Part shown: piece by piece, positions 40,807-40,872 of the stretch
How the letters are laid out: each line of letters begins with the position of its first letter
Position numbering within the stretch: position 1 is the first letter of the stretch
Origin: Brevibacillus gelatini
GTDB lineage: Bacteria; Bacillota; Bacilli; Brevibacillales; Brevibacillaceae
Direction of reading: 5' to 3'
NCBI RefSeq assembly: GCF_003710935.1
Contig: NZ_RHHS01000043.1
Location: 1 to 40,872 of the forward strand
DNA: 40,872 nt
Program-made: the position numbers and the translations under genes
Notes under the pieces: generated by a model
Told to the model about the DNA's origin: nothing
What the model saw: the letters and a program-made list of their open reading frames with translations, nothing else
The model's database searches: none

Positions 40807-40872
40807 GAGGAAAGAGACGAAATCCGCGAAAGCTCTTTGGGCTCCCAACCGAGGCTCCGGGGAAAAAAGCGA
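40807..40872 (+). repeat. Third, direct copy of the repeat unit, running off the window
   Basis: GAGGAAAGAGACGAAA, then CTTTGGGCTCCC (40835-40846), then GAGGCTCCGGGGAAAAAAG, matches the order of blocks of the unit at 40526-40608 and of the inverted unit at 40665-40733. Between copies (40734-40806) I see no gene or known element. Confidence 0.6.

Overview
The window reads as chromosomal DNA of an endospore-forming member of the Bacillales, most likely Brevibacillus or a close relative; the genus is inferred from gene content and overall protein style, not proven. The evidence is strong GGAGG-type ribosome sites with GTG and TTG starts, a SAM (S-box) riboswitch over metI-metC, the prespore regulator RsfA, two YhcN/YlaJ-type spore lipoproteins, a likely SR1P/SR1 dual-function RNA, and gene order recalling the Bacillus subtilis yla-ylb (typA, ylaH, ylaJ, phoH/ylaK, ylaL, ylbO/rsfA, ylbP) and yqgX-Y-Z regions. 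I see no rRNA, tRNA, CRISPR array, transposase or phage gene.

Layout. 1-3.99 kb: a DUF3055-like gene, a lysophospholipase-like hydrolase, the SR1P peptide locus with CcpN-like sites, and a secreted protein with 14 propeller-type repeats. 4-12.1 kb: a degenerate dihydroorotate-dehydrogenase-like domain fused to a duplicated membrane domain (minus strand), speA arginine decarboxylase, a nitronate-monooxygenase-like flavoenzyme, a YktB-like protein and three conserved or unknown genes. 12.1-19.2 kb: speD with a structured leader, a YhcN/YlaJ lipoprotein, typA, a glutathione peroxidase, ylaH, a secreted Ig-like protein with an acidic tail, and a split-barrel flavoprotein. 19.2-24.4 kb: the SAM riboswitch, metI-metC, ylaJ, phoH/ylaK and a stand-alone structured RNA with a sigma-G-type promoter that may be CsfG. 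24.4-31.5 kb: DinB-like, membrane, lipoprotein, MBL hydrolase, CapA-like, coiled-coil secreted, MidA-like methyltransferase and YqgY genes. 31.6-35.2 kb: a cysteine-bearing helix-turn-helix regulator divergent from mgsR, a crotonase lacking one usual catalytic Glu, rsfA and ylbP. 35.5-40.4 kb: a five-gene operon matching yngH-yngHB-yngG-yngF-yngE. 40.4-40.87 kb: no gene, but three related repeat units.

How the genes work together. The yng-type operon supplies biotin carboxylase, biotin carrier, carboxyltransferase, enoyl-CoA hydratase and HMG-CoA lyase, i.e. the lower leucine-degradation route from 3-methylcrotonyl-CoA to acetyl-CoA plus acetoacetate; a near-perfect cre site implies catabolite repression by CcpA. 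speA and speD both feed polyamine synthesis. metI and metC convert activated homoserine plus cysteine to homocysteine under SAM control. Several genes (two YlaJ-like lipoproteins, rsfA, the candidate CsfG RNA) point to sporulation.

The features most worth following up are the sigma-G-type structured RNA after phoH, the SR1P locus, the DHOD-like/membrane fusion, the speD leader with two mutually exclusive pairings, and the repeat cluster at the right edge.
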